Origin: Opitutus sp.
Lineage (GTDB): Bacteria; Verrucomicrobiota; Verrucomicrobiia; Opitutales; Opitutaceae
Direction: 5' to 3'
DNA: 64,000 bases
NCBI GenBank assembly: GCA_024707325.1
Contig: JANPZY010000004.1
Span: 186,001 to 250,000, forward strand
Position numbers and translations under genes: made by a program. The stretch's first letter is position 1; each line of letters begins with the position of its first letter. This document shows positions 35,957 through 45,180 of the stretch, piece by piece. The notes beneath the pieces were generated by a model that worked only from the letters and a program-made list of their open reading frames with translations, had not been told where the DNA came from and did not search any database.

Positions 35957-38900
35957 GTGTCCATGCGACGGAGGATGAAGGTCCCACGCGCTCAAATCAT
36001 GATCGTGGCCGAAGATGGAGGCGAATATCGGGCTCTCGACGAGGCCCTTTCGTCGACCGGTGTGCCGCGCATTCGCGTAACCACGCCCGCCACGGCGCTC
36101 TCCCACGCTTCGCAAAGCGTGCTGGCGCTGGCGATCGTCACCACGGGACGCGATCCCGCGGCGCGGCTGGATCTCGCCTGGCATTTGCGCCAGACGCCAG
36201 GCCTCGAAACTCTGCCGCTCGTGATCGTCGGTCCGGCGGCGGTCGCCGAACAGGTCGTGCAAATGTCCAACCTGCTCCGCCCGGTGGATTTCGTGCCGAC
36301 ACCGTGCGATCCCCGGCTCGTGGCCCTGAAAGTGGATAGCGCCCTCCTCCTCTACCGGGCGAACTTGGGTCCCACCGGCGAGCGCGAGTTGGCGCGTCAG
36401 CGCGAGCGTTTCCGGCTGCTGATGGACATGGCGTCGGACTACGCGATCTTCTTTCTCGATCCCGGCGGTCGCGTGGTCGAATGGACCACGAGCGCGCAGC
36501 ACGTGCTCGGCTTCACTCCAGAGGAAATGTTGGGACAACACGCCGACATCATCTTCACGCCGGAGGACCGCGCGGCGAAAGTGCCTGAAACGGAAATCGA
36601 GCATGCGCGGCTTCACGGTCAGGCGATCGATGAACGCTGGCACCTGCGGAGCGACGGTCGCCGCTTTTACGCCTCGGGGCGACTCGTCGCATTGCTCAAC
36701 GAGGCCAACGATGTCGTCGGTTTCGCAAAAGTCCTCCGTGACACCACCGAGGCCAAGCAGACCGAGCTGCGGCTCCGCGACTCGCTGGAGCGTTTCGAAA
36801 TGCTCGCGGACAACATGTCGCAGCTCGCCTGGACGGCCAACGGAGCGGGCGAGCGCACGTGGGTCAATCAACGGTGGCTGGACTACACCGGGTTTGCGCG
36901 GGAGGAGGCACTCGGCGAAGGTTTTCGCCGCACCTACCATCCGGACCAGCTTGCTCACTTCGATGAGCTCGTGGCGGCGGCCGCCGCCAGCGGCGAAGGT
37001 TGGGAGGAAACGTTTCTGATCCGTGGCCGCGGCGGCAGTTATCGCTGGTTTCTGTCCCAAGTCGTGCCCGTGAAGGACGAAGGCGGACGCGTCGTCCGCT
37101 GGTTCGGCACGAGCACCGACATCCACGAACGCGTGCTGCTCGAGCAGAGCATCGCGGCCAGCGAGGGAAAATTCCGCGACATCTTCGAAACCGCTTACGA
37201 AGGCATCTGGCTGATCGACGAACATGCGCGTATCGAGTTCGCCAATACGCGCATCGCCGAACTGCTGGGGGTTTCGACGCGCGATCTGATCGGTCACCGG
37301 CAATGGGAGTTCGTCTGGCCCGAGGATCTGCCGCAGCACCAGCGGTGGTTTCAACAACGACGCCAGGGACACAAGGCCATCGTCGAACTCCGCCTCCGCC
37401 ATCGCGACGGACGCGCCGTCTGGCTGCTGATGTCCGCCGCACCGCGTTTCGAAAACGGCCGCTTCGCCGGCGCGTTGGATCTTTTTACCGACATCACGGA
37501 GCAGAAGCGCACGCAGGCCGAACTGACGACCACCGAGGCGCGGTTCCAGACGTTCTTTGAGCTTTCGGCCACGGGTAACGCCATCGTCGATCCGCAGACG
37601 GGACGCTTTCTCCACGTGAATCCCCGCTACTGTGAAATCACCGGTTACCCGGCTGAGCAACTGGTCGGCGGGATGCGCTTCATCGATCTCACGCATCCGG
37701 ATGATCGCAAAGCCGAAGAGGAGCGTTTCAAGCGACTGCATCGCGGCGAACTCCCCGTCGTGATCGCGGAAAAACGTTACGTGCGGTCCGATGGCACGAT
37801 CGTGTGGGTGCATCTTACCAGCACGATCCTCCGCCAGCACGACGGTCAGCCGCACCGCCAGCTGAGCATCGTGCACGACATCACAGCGCGGAAAGTGGGC
37901 GAAGCCGAGCTCCTGGAGCACCGCTGGCAACTCCAGCTTGCCGTGGAGACCGCGGGGCTGGGCACCTTCTCCTACATTCACGAAACGCACAACGAGTGGA
38001 GCGACCGGCTGAAACAGCTCCTGGGCCTGCCGCGCGAGGCCACAGCCTCTCTCGACCTCTTTTTCACCCGCCTCCACCCCGACGATCTCGGACGTATCAA
38101 ACGCCAGATTTTCGACTGCATCGAAGACGAGTCGCACACTCATCTCGCGCTGGATTATCGCGTCGTTTGGGACGATCGATCGGTGCACTACCTTCGCGCG
38201 CTGCTCCGTCGTTTCACCGTCGTCACCAGCGATGGTCCCCGTGCGCGGCTGGTGGGCTCGGTGCGCGACGTGACGAGCGAACTCGAGTTCAACACGGCGC
38301 TCCAACGCGAAGTCGAACAGCGCACCGCCGCGCTCGAGAGCAAGACGCGGCAACTCGAGGAATTCTGCTACAGCATGGCCCACGATCTTCGTTCGCCCCT
38401 GCGGGCGATCGATGGTTACGCCGAGATTCTCCAGCATTCGCTCCCGGAGCCGATCGCTCCCGACGCAGCTGGACATCTCGCCAAGATCCGTAGCTCGGCC
38501 CAACGACTCGATTCACTCATCCACGATCTCGTCGCGTTCGCGCGCGTTACGGAAGTTGCGCTGGAGCTGCAGGACGTTGCCCTCGCCCCCCTGCTCGATC
38601 AGGCGATCAAGGCGCTGCATCCCGATCTTCGAGCCCCGAAAAGCACCTTTGAAGTTCCGTCCCCGCTCCCGATCGTGCGCGGCGAACCGGGGCTGTTGCG
38701 CGAGGTCTTGACTGCCTTGATTTCGAACGCGCTCAAGTTCGTCGCGTCGGACACCAGGCCGCACATTCGCATCGAGGCTCTTTCGGCGTCGCCGGGGCGC
38801 GCGCGAATCGAAATCACCGATAACGGCATCGGCATCGCCGCGCCCTATCAAAAGCGCATTTTTCAGGTGTTCGAACGCCTGCGTGACGCCGGCTCGCTGC

Positions 38901-39028
38901 CCGGGACCGGCATGGGCCTCGCCCTTGCGCGGCGGGCGATCGAGCGCATGGGCGGAGAGATCGGCGTTCGCTCGGAGCCCGGCGTGGGCAGCACCTTTTG
39001 GTTCGAGCTTCCTCTTGCTTCGTCATGA
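35957..39028 (+). CDS. cytoplasmic multi-PAS sensor histidine kinase
   Basis: 1,023 residues from the GTG at 35957; ATGs shortly downstream are alternatives. No transmembrane segment. Order: a receiver-like fold without an obvious phospho-acceptor Asp (~10-130), then five PAS domains (~145-265, ~275-395, ~405-520, ~530-650, ~655-775), each ending with a DIT/DTTEAK-type PAC motif, and a coiled linker. The HisKA domain carries phospho-acceptor His809 (MAHDLRSPLRAIDG). The HATPase has N, G1 and G2 boxes (ISNALKFVA, ITDNGIGI, GTGMGLALARRAIERMGG). The HDLRSPLRAI box is that of phytochrome-like kinases. The stop overlaps the receiver gene start (ATGA), so the two are a coupled pair. The signal is unknown. 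Confidence 0.92.
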   Translation: MSMRRRMKVPRAQIMIVAEDGGEYRALDEALSSTGVPRIRVTTPATALSHASQSVLALAIVTTGRDPAARLDLAWHLRQTPGLETLPLVIVGPAAVAEQVVQMSNLLRPVDFVPTPCDPRLVALKVDSALLLYRANLGPTGERELARQRERFRLLMDMASDYAIFFLDPGGRVVEWTTSAQHVLGFTPEEMLGQHADIIFTPEDRAAKVPETEIEHARLHGQAIDERWHLRSDGRRFYASGRLVALLNEANDVVGFAKVLRDTTEAKQTELRLRDSLERFEMLADNMSQLAWTANGAGERTWVNQRWLDYTGFAREEALGEGFRRTYHPDQLAHFDELVAAAAASGEGWEETFLIRGRGGSYRWFLSQVVPVKDEGGRVVRWFGTSTDIHERVLLEQSIAASEGKFRDIFETAYEGIWLIDEHARIEFANTRIAELLGVSTRDLIGHRQWEFVWPEDLPQHQRWFQQRRQGHKAIVELRLRHRDGRAVWLLMSAAPRFENGRFAGALDLFTDITEQKRTQAELTTTEARFQTFFELSATGNAIVDPQTGRFLHVNPRYCEITGYPAEQLVGGMRFIDLTHPDDRKAEEERFKRLHRGELPVVIAEKRYVRSDGTIVWVHLTSTILRQHDGQPHRQLSIVHDITARKVGEAELLEHRWQLQLAVETAGLGTFSYIHETHNEWSDRLKQLLGLPREATASLDLFFTRLHPDDLGRIKRQIFDCIEDESHTHLALDYRVVWDDRSVHYLRALLRRFTVVTSDGPRARLVGSVRDVTSELEFNTALQREVEQRTAALESKTRQLEEFCYSMAHDLRSPLRAIDGYAEILQHSLPEPIAPDAAGHLAKIRSSAQRLDSLIHDLVAFARVTEVALELQDVALAPLLDQAIKALHPDLRAPKSTFEVPSPLPIVRGEPGLLREVLTALISNALKFVASDTRPHIRIEALSASPGRARIEITDNGIGIAAPYQKRIFQVFERLRDAGSLPGTGMGLALARRAIERMGGEIGVRSEPGVGSTFWFELPLASS

Positions 39029-39468
39029 CGTCGCCCCGGCACACCATCCTGATCGTCGAGGATGAGGCTCACGACGTGGAGCTGATCCAGCTCGCGCTCG
39101 AACGCGCCGGGATCGAGGCGCCGGTGTTCGTCGCGTCCAACGGCGAAGACGCGATCGCCTATCTGTCGGGCACGCCGCCGTATGCCGACCGTGACCACTA
39201 TCCGCTGCCGAGCATGATTCTCACGGATCTGAAAATGCCGCAAATGGGCGGACTGGAGCTCCTGCGCTGGCTGCGCGACCATCCGAGTTTTCGCTCGTTG
39301 CCGACCGTCGTGCTCACGTCGTCCAGCGCGCCGAGCGATGTCGCCCTCGCCTTCGAACTCGGCGCCCGCGGCTACATGGTGAAACCCGTCTCGCTCGCCG
39401 AACTGGAGAAAACGCTACGCACCGTCGCCAGTTACTGGAAGCTCTCCCTTCGGCCCGACGCGGAGTGA
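39025..39468 (+). CDS. single-domain response regulator (Rcp1-like)
   Basis: 147 residues, receiver domain only. The acidic pair is VEDE (11-14), the phospho-acceptor Asp68 lies in MILTDLKMP, the switch is VVLTSSSAPSD and the conserved Lys is Lys120 in YMVKP. It has the extended loop after GTPPYADRDHYPLP that is typical of the Rcp1 group paired with phytochrome-type kinases. It has no output domain, so it probably acts by protein contact. Its ATG overlaps the kinase stop by 4 nt. Confidence 0.93.
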   Translation: MTSPRHTILIVEDEAHDVELIQLALERAGIEAPVFVASNGEDAIAYLSGTPPYADRDHYPLPSMILTDLKMPQMGGLELLRWLRDHPSFRSLPTVVLTSSSAPSDVALAFELGARGYMVKPVSLAELEKTLRTVASYWKLSLRPDAE

Positions 39469-39488
39469 AGTGCAGACAGAATCGAATT

Positions 39489-39681
39489 GAGTCACAGAGG
39501 GCACGGAGCTCGGACACCGAGGTCACGGAGAGACTGTTCTTGCTTCGATTGCTAGTCGGCAGCGGACGCTCAATTTTCGACTCATTGATCTGAACGGGAA
39601 GGTGCTCCCGGTCCGGCTTCCCCGTCCAACTTCTCAGCCTCTGTGCTCTCTGTGTCTGAGTTCCGAGGCCTCTGTGGCTCA
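39489..39681. repeat. long inverted repeat, CACAGAGG type
   Basis: The left part begins GAGTCACAGAGGGCACGGAG at 39489. The right part (39625-39681) contains CTCTGTGCTCTCTGTGTC and ends CCTCTGTGGCTC, the reverse complement with a few differences. It fills the space between the convergent receiver and RluA genes. Confidence 0.65.
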
Positions 39682-39695
39682 AGGGATCGATCTGT

Positions 39696-40454
39696 TCAGC
39701 GCAGGACGCGCTCGAAGGCTTCGGGCAGCGGAGCGCGCGCGGCAAACGCGTGGGTGCGGCCGCCCCATTCGTAATCGAAGCGCGTTTCCAGCGAGTGAAG
39801 AAAAAGGCGCTTTTCCCTGCTCTCCTTGGCGAACGTGCGGTTGCGCTTGAAGTCGCCGTAGGTCTGGTCGCCGACGATCGGCAGATTGCGCTTCGCGCAT
39901 TGCACGCGGAGTTGATGGCTGCGGCCTGTGCGCGGCTCGAGTTGGAGCAACGTAAGTCCGCCGTCCGGACGCGCATGCACGACCTGCATGCGGCTTTCCG
40001 CGGGTATGTTGCCCGCTTTCGTGGCCGTGCGGATGCGTCCGCCTTTTTTGGATACAGCCAGCAAATCGCGCCAGGTTTCGACCGGCATGCGCGGACGGCC
40101 GAAGACGACCGCCTGGTAAACCTTGTGCACGCGTTTCTCGCGAAAATGCGCGCGGATCGCCGCCGCGAGCGCGGCATCAGCGGCGACAAGGATCACGCCC
40201 GAAGTGCCGGAATCGAGACGGTTGAGCAGCCAGAGTCGACGGAGCGCGCCGTCGACGGGCCACTGGAAACACTCGGTTTCGTTGTCGTAGTGCGCGGTCA
40301 GCAGCGCACGGGAGCGGTCGCGGGATTCGTTGGGGTGCGACAGCGTGCCCGCGGGTTTCGCGAGCGCGGCGAGGCCATTGGCATCGTGCGTGAGAAGCCG
40401 CACATCCCGACCCAGCGGCAGGGTTTCCCAAAAGCCGGAAGGCAGCGCGCTCAC
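39696..40454 (-). CDS. RluA-family pseudouridine synthase
   Basis: 252 residues. The catalytic Asp lies in LLNRLDSGTSGVILVA; RTGRSHQLRVQCAKRNLPIVG and GDQTYGD are the other family motifs. It isomerises uridine in rRNA or tRNA; the position cannot be assigned (RluA, RluC/D or TruC-like). It starts with GTG at 40454, which overlaps the TonB gene stop by 4 nt (GTGA), so it is translationally coupled to that gene. There is no S4 domain. Confidence 0.87.
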   Translation of the reverse strand: MSALPSGFWETLPLGRDVRLLTHDANGLAALAKPAGTLSHPNESRDRSRALLTAHYDNETECFQWPVDGALRRLWLLNRLDSGTSGVILVAADAALAAAIRAHFREKRVHKVYQAVVFGRPRMPVETWRDLLAVSKKGGRIRTATKAGNIPAESRMQVVHARPDGGLTLLQLEPRTGRSHQLRVQCAKRNLPIVGDQTYGDFKRNRTFAKESREKRLFLHSLETRFDYEWGGRTHAFAARAPLPEAFERVLR

Positions 40455-41582
40455 TGATAGAAGAAATTAAACGTCATCTCCTGGGACTCACCCAGGACTG
40501 CGACCATGTCTTCGGTCCAGATGCCGTAGGGCGAGCGCGAGGTGATCGCCGAGATGCATGCTTTTTTCCGCCTGCTTTCCCGCCGTGCCCTCGACCGAGA
40601 CGATTTCGTAGATCTCGCCCTTCGTGTTGATGCGGAACTTCACCGAAACGCTCGTGCCCGACGTCGGATAAACGCGGCTCTCGATCAGGATGCGCTCCCA
40701 TTGAATCTGCACGGATTCGATCATGCGCTGCAGATACTGCCCGTAATTGCTCCAGCGCGCGTCGTAGGCCGCGGGGCCGATGTTCTTCGTGCCGAGCTTG
40801 TTTTCGGTAAAGATCGCGGGGCGCACCTGCTGCTGTCGCACGATTTGCGGACGCGGACGCGGACGCTGCGGATCGACCACGGGCCGCGTGCCGGTGGCGC
40901 CTTGGATGAGCGGCACATTTTTCTGGCCCTCCACGCGCTCCGCGACGTCGGTCGCGTCCTCGGTGGTCTCAGCGATGTTGGTGCCGAAGCCGTTCGCGTC
41001 TTGGCCCTCCATTTTCGCGATGCCGGGCAACGGGTTCTGCTCGCGCTGCGGAGCGTCGGCGGCCTCGGTCGGGGGTTGCGTCTCCGCCGGCACTGCCGGC
41101 GCGGGTTGAAGATCGAGCGGTTGCGTGAGGCTACCGGTGACGATCTGGGAAGTCTGGATCTCGGTCTGGCCTTCGATTGCGGGACGGTCGTTGGTGCCGG
41201 TCGGATCGGGAATCTCCTGGGCAGCCTGCTGGTTGTGCGCGCCGAAGTTGTTGGTGCGGTCGGGGATGTTTTCCGGCGCATCGGGATTGGTTTCGACGAA
41301 ATTGGCCGGAGGCGGCGGCTGACGCGTTTCCTGTTTCGAAACAAAAGCATCCGGCGCGATCTCGATGCTGAATTCACGCGAGGAGGAGTGCGGCCGCAGC
41401 ACACTCGCGGAGCCGTCGAAATTCAGGAGGTGCGGCGTCGTGACAAACAGCAGCAAATGCACAAGCACCACGCCCGCGAGACCGATAAGGACCGAACGGG
41501 AGTCTGGTTCGTCCCACAGGCGTGCAAACGTGCGACGCAGCGACGCGAGCGGTGGCGGAGACGAGACGGCGGAATGGCTCAT
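40451..41582 (-). CDS. TonB-like energy transducer (one apparent frameshift near the 3' end)
   Basis: The intact frame gives an N-terminal membrane anchor (~30-50, VLIGLAGVVLVHLLLFVTT), a long Pro/Gln/Thr-rich periplasmic region and a C-terminal TonB-like domain (ILIESRVYPTSGTSVSVKF). As read, the frame runs into 34 unrelated residues after AGKQAEK and stops at 40488. Removing one base from the T6 run 40562-40567 gives the normal ending (AITSRSPYGIWTEDM, VAVLGESQEMTFNFFYQ) with a stop at 40451 that overlaps the RluA start. The restored product is ~376 residues. No ExbB or ExbD genes are adjacent; it may use the motor at 11.7-12.8 kb. Confidence 0.72.
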
Positions 41583-41605
41583 GAAGTGCCGGGCTGGAGA
41601 AAAAG

Positions 41606-42187
41606 TCAGCGGAGGAGACCGGCCTGCGTCAAAATTTGTTTCGTCGCTTCGATCGGGAGTCCGACGATGTTGGTGAAGGAGCCACGCGTTTCCGCCACGA
41701 TCAGGTCGCCGTGATCCTGAATTCCGTAGCCACCGGCTTTGTCGAGCGGGTTGGTCCGGGAGAGATAGTCGTCGATCTGCGCATCGCTCAAAGGACGAAA
41801 CACGACCTCGGTGGTTACGCCATCATCGATTCTCACCCCGCGCGACACGTGACGCAGCGCAATGCCCGTGAAGACATAGTGCGTCCGCCCGGAGAGCCGA
41901 CGCAGCATCGAGCGCGCATCATCGAGATCGCGCGGCTTGTTGAGCACCGTGCCGTCCACAAAAACCGTCGTGTCGGCGCCAAGCACGAAGCGATCGGGAT
42001 GCAGCGCGGCCACGTGATCGGCCTTGAGCGCGGCATTGTGCGACACGAGCGCGCGCGGATCGGCGTCGGTCGCCTCGTGTTCGGTCACGTGCGCGACCAC
42101 GATGTCAAACGGCACGCCGAGCTGCGCGAGCAGTTCGCGACGGCGCGGCGAAGCGGAAGCGAGGATCAGTTTGGAGGAATCGGGCAC
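41606..42187 (-). CDS. maf: Maf-type nucleoside triphosphate pyrophosphatase
   Basis: 193 residues from the GTG at 42187. The upstream in-frame residues to 42268 would overlap the methyltransferase gene and are not Maf-like. LILASASPRRRELLAQLG is the phosphate-binding loop, followed by DTTVFVDGTVLNKP and the C-terminal DKAGGYGIQDHGDLIV and NIVGLPIEAT. It hydrolyses dTTP/UTP or modified nucleotides and is thought to be a house-cleaning enzyme. The methyltransferase lies upstream and tonB downstream on the same strand. Confidence 0.93.
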   Translation of the reverse strand: MPDSSKLILASASPRRRELLAQLGVPFDIVVAHVTEHEATDADPRALVSHNAALKADHVAALHPDRFVLGADTTVFVDGTVLNKPRDLDDARSMLRRLSGRTHYVFTGIALRHVSRGVRIDDGVTTEVVFRPLSDAQIDDYLSRTNPLDKAGGYGIQDHGDLIVAETRGSFTNIVGLPIEATKQILTQAGLLR

Positions 42188-42219
42188 GGGGTCTGATTGC
42201 GAGGAAAAGATTGCTGCGT

Positions 42220-42942
42220 TCAAACAGCTTTCTTCACCAGGAAGACACTCGTGCTTCCAACGGTCCAAAGCGCCGCACGTATGCCGGCCTGCTTCAACTC
42301 CTCGGCCGAAAAATAGCGCTCGAGCGAATAGTCAGTCGGGAGATCGAAAATCGGAGCGACCACGGAAGCGAAATCCAATTTACCGAACATACGCACATGA
42401 TCGCGCTGACGGAACCGCTCTTCCCGTTGGGCTTCAGTCAACGCGGGATTAAGGTCCTCGGCAAAATAGCGGTTCTTGAGGATCGGAATAGAGAACAGGT
42501 GCACTCCACCTTTCTTTACGACTCGCTGAAGGCCCTGCAGAACCAAGGTCCAGTTACAAGGAACGTGCTCCATCACGTGGTTGTGGAGCACGAGGTCATA
42601 GGTCTCTGATTCGAGTGCCTTCAGATCCGTGCAAAGGTCCAGTCGGCGGACCGGCACAGGAATCTTTCCCTGATATCGCGCAGGATCAAAATCGCAGAGC
42701 TCATAGCCCGCCCCGACCTTCTCGATGAGATACGGAGCGAGCTGTTTTTCCGGGGCCAGATGCAGCACCCGCTGGCCGGGACCAAGCCGGATGTGTTTTT
42801 TAAGAAACAGCGCGGTCACACGCGTTCTTTCATTAGCTCCACAGCTCTCGCACTGCCCCAGCTCCCGATGGCGGTAAACGATGAACCTGCCGCCGTTGCA
42901 TATCGGGCATTTATGCGAGGAAGTCGACATGGGATCAGCCAT
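42220..42942 (-). CDS. SAM-dependent methyltransferase with N-terminal zinc-ribbon
   Basis: 240 residues. The N-terminus has two Cys pairs (CPIC at ~12-15 and CESCG at ~30-34), a small zinc-ribbon. The class I methyltransferase core follows: RVLHLAPEKQLAPYLIEKVG, a DFDPARY acidic loop, DLVLHNHVMEHVPCNW and LQRVVKKGGVHLFSIPIL. The HxxMEH pattern resembles methyltransferases found in glycan or polysaccharide clusters, but the substrate is unknown. The maf gene follows 33 bp after its stop. Confidence 0.83.
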   Translation of the reverse strand: MADPMSTSSHKCPICNGGRFIVYRHRELGQCESCGANERTRVTALFLKKHIRLGPGQRVLHLAPEKQLAPYLIEKVGAGYELCDFDPARYQGKIPVPVRRLDLCTDLKALESETYDLVLHNHVMEHVPCNWTLVLQGLQRVVKKGGVHLFSIPILKNRYFAEDLNPALTEAQREERFRQRDHVRMFGKLDFASVVAPIFDLPTDYSLERYFSAEELKQAGIRAALWTVGSTSVFLVKKAV

Positions 42943-43081
42943 CCTATCCGGTTTCCGCTCGCAAGCACTTTCCGGATATTACTCGCGCTGGCTTTAAAGG
43001 TCGTGCCACGCTTGCCGAATTTAGATCGTAACGCGATATTTCGTTCGCCACTCTGCTTCGCTGCCCCATCCACAACATGTC

Positions 43082-43561
43082 ATGAGTGTCCAGGACGAAC
43101 CGTTGACGAAGAGCGACTACGAGGCGCTGGCCGAGTTTCGCTACGCGCTGAGAAAGTTTCTCGGGTTTAGCGAGGAAGCCGCCAAGGAGCACGGCGTCAC
43201 ACCGCAGCAATACCAGGCCTTGCTCGCGATCGAAGGCTTCCCCGGACGAAACTGGGTGACGATCGGGGAGTTGGCCGAGCAGATGCGCGTCGCGCACCAC
43301 AGCGCCGTTGGCTTGGTCGATCGCATGGAGTCAATGAAGCTCGTGCGCCGGCGATCCGCCAAGGACGACCGCCGCCGCGTGCAGGTCACCCTCACTGCGA
43401 AGGGCCGCAAGCTCCTCGAAAAACTCTACCGTGTGCACCGCGATGAGCTGCGCTCGTGCGGCTCGCAGCTCACGACCTTGTTGCAAAAAGCCGCCTCGCG
43501 GATTCCGCCGCGCGTCGCTGTCGCCAGCTCGCCGTGCTCGATGCCGGAACTGGAAGACTGA
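43082..43561 (+). CDS. MarR-family transcriptional regulator
   Basis: 159 residues. A winged helix with EHGVTPQQYQALLAIEGFPG, ELAEQMRVAHHSAVGLVDRM (recognition helix) and the wing MKLVRRRSAKDDRRRVQVTL, then the dimerisation helix KLLEKLYRVHRDELR. The last ~22 residues are Pro/Ser-rich and unusual; a +1 frame around the A5 run near 43486-43490 would read more helix-like but has no stop before the next gene. A small palindrome (ATCG-TAACG-CGAT) lies upstream and could be its operator. It precedes the PLP enzyme by 53 bp. Confidence 0.85.
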   Translation: MSVQDEPLTKSDYEALAEFRYALRKFLGFSEEAAKEHGVTPQQYQALLAIEGFPGRNWVTIGELAEQMRVAHHSAVGLVDRMESMKLVRRRSAKDDRRRVQVTLTAKGRKLLEKLYRVHRDELRSCGSQLTTLLQKAASRIPPRVAVASSPCSMPELED

Positions 43562-43614
43562 TTCCCCTCACCCGATCACCTGTAAAGACGCTGTCCCTTC
43601 TCGCCTACGAAACC

Positions 43615-44808
43615 ATGAACCCCGACTCACCTTCCTTCGGCTTCGCCACGCGTTGCGCCCGCGCCGGCTCGCTATCGCGCCATCGCGACAATCAACCGGT
43701 GCAGCCGACGATCGCGCAGAGCGCGATTTTCGATCTCGGAAGCGCCGAAGACGCCGAAGCGATTTTCTCCGGCGAACGAAAGGGCTTCGCGTATTCGCGT
43801 TTCGGCAATCCCACCGTCGCGACGGTCGGCGCAGCTCTCGCCGACCTCGAAGGCGGCGCCGAAGGCTTAGTCACCAGCTCCGGCAATGCCGCGACGCTCT
43901 GCGCGATCACGTGCGCGATACAAGGACGCACGGGGCCGCTCGTCACACATCACGATATCTACGGCGGCAGCTTCGAACTCCTGCGCGTGCTGCAAACGGT
44001 CTATCGCCTTGAAATCGAAGCCGTCGATTCGAGCGACGAAGAGCGTTGGCTGGACGCGGTCGGACGCGCCGGTGCCGTTCTGGTCGAAACACCGTCGAAT
44101 CCGCTGATGCGGCTCATCGATCTAACGGCGACGACCCAGCGAGCTAGATCGGTGGACGCGCCCGTGATCGTCGACAACACGGTCGCCACGCCCTTCAACC
44201 AGCGTCCCTTCGAACTGGGTGCGGACTGGATCGTGCATTCGACGACCAAATATCTGAACGGCCACGCGGATCTGGTCGGAGGCTGCGTCATTTCCCGCGA
44301 GCCGCTCAACAACACTCATCGGAGCATTCACAAAAACCTCGGCGGAACCGTGAACGCGCTTGAGGCCTGGCTCGTCCTGCGCGGACTGAAGACCTTCGCG
44401 TTGCGCATGGCGGCGCACAATTGCAACGCCGAGGCGATCGCGCACTGGCTGGAAAGTCGCCCGGAAGTTGCGCGCGTTTACTACCCCGGCCTGCCCACGC
44501 ACCCGCAGGCGGAGTTGTTTCGGCGTCAGATGTCGCACGGCGGCGGGCTGCTCTCTTTCGAACTCTCCGGCGGCTCCGAGGCCGTGGATCGCTTTTTCAA
44601 TCGCCTGAAACTGATCGTGCACGCCGTCAGTTTGGGCGGTCCTGAAAGCCTCGCGACGCGACCCGCCCGATCGAGTCACCGCGGCATGACGCCGGAAGCG
44701 CGTCGTCAGGCCGGCGTATCCGATGGCTTGATACGCTTCGCCGCGGGACTGGAAGCGGTCGAGGATCTCCAGGCCGATTTACAGCAGGCCTTCGCCATAA
44801 ACGCGTAG
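43615..44808 (+). CDS. Cys/Met metabolism PLP-dependent enzyme (cystathionine gamma-synthase/lyase or methionine gamma-lyase type)
   Basis: 397 residues from the ATG at 43615. Fold-type I motifs: YSRFGNPTVATVGAALADLE, the Tyr/Arg cofactor region, VLVETPSNPLMRLIDL, IVDNTVATPFNQRP and the PLP-binding Lys in HSTTKYLNGHADLVGG. SLGGPESLATRPARSSH is the C-terminal substrate segment. Which trans-sulfuration reaction it performs cannot be told from sequence. It probably lies under the control of the MarR protein just upstream. Confidence 0.9.
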   Translation: MNPDSPSFGFATRCARAGSLSRHRDNQPVQPTIAQSAIFDLGSAEDAEAIFSGERKGFAYSRFGNPTVATVGAALADLEGGAEGLVTSSGNAATLCAITCAIQGRTGPLVTHHDIYGGSFELLRVLQTVYRLEIEAVDSSDEERWLDAVGRAGAVLVETPSNPLMRLIDLTATTQRARSVDAPVIVDNTVATPFNQRPFELGADWIVHSTTKYLNGHADLVGGCVISREPLNNTHRSIHKNLGGTVNALEAWLVLRGLKTFALRMAAHNCNAEAIAHWLESRPEVARVYYPGLPTHPQAELFRRQMSHGGGLLSFELSGGSEAVDRFFNRLKLIVHAVSLGGPESLATRPARSSHRGMTPEARRQAGVSDGLIRFAAGLEAVEDLQADLQQAFAINA

Positions 44809-44845
44809 AATTCGAACGGATTTTCCCACGAGCGCGCCCTCGCGT

Positions 44846-45180
44846 TTGACATCCGTTTCCCGGGCTATATCAAGAGAAGCGTTCCCGATGGCTTTCGTTT
44901 TCCTCCAGCGCTTTCTTTCGTGTTTCCTCGCCAGCATCTGCCAGGCGGATGCCGGCGTGACGAGCTAGCGCGGCTTGATGCCGGCGGCTCACGGAGCTCG
45001 CACAGCCGGCGATCCAAACCTTTGGTGCAACGTGATGCACCACCCTCCGCGGGGCCAGTTTCTGGCGCCCGCCTGATCCAGAAAACGACGATCGGTCTCT
45101 CCGCTTGGAGCGCGTCCGTTCGTCAGGCCTCAAAACCCAAACCCCGCGCGTCACCCTGACGCGCAAGTCCCTGGAGAACC
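44846..45180 (+). promoter_or_regulatory. promoter and structured ~300-nt leader before the hibernation factor gene
   Basis: The 372 bp between 44809 and 45180 hold no credible gene. TTGACA (44846-44851) and TATCAA (44868-44873, spacer 16) form a possible promoter. Downstream are several hairpins: GCATC/GATGC near 44936-44954, GGTGCA/TGCACC near 45026-45043, and a perfect 8-bp stem GCGCGTCA-CCC-TGACGCGC (45146-45164). The last one ends 7 nt before CTGGAG, the ribosome-binding site. A structured leader controlling hpf translation is an inference. Confidence 0.4.

Noticed and set aside
35720..38503. 927-codon reading frame antisense to the histidine kinase
   Set aside because: A mirror of the kinase gene caused by high GC and codon bias; low-complexity product, no family motif, and it would run across the attenuator and the divergent kinase gene start.
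43480..43615. A twelfth frameshift at the end of the marR gene
   Set aside because: The alternative frame reads more helix-like after the A5 run but has no stop before the PLP-enzyme start, and the MarR length is normal as read.
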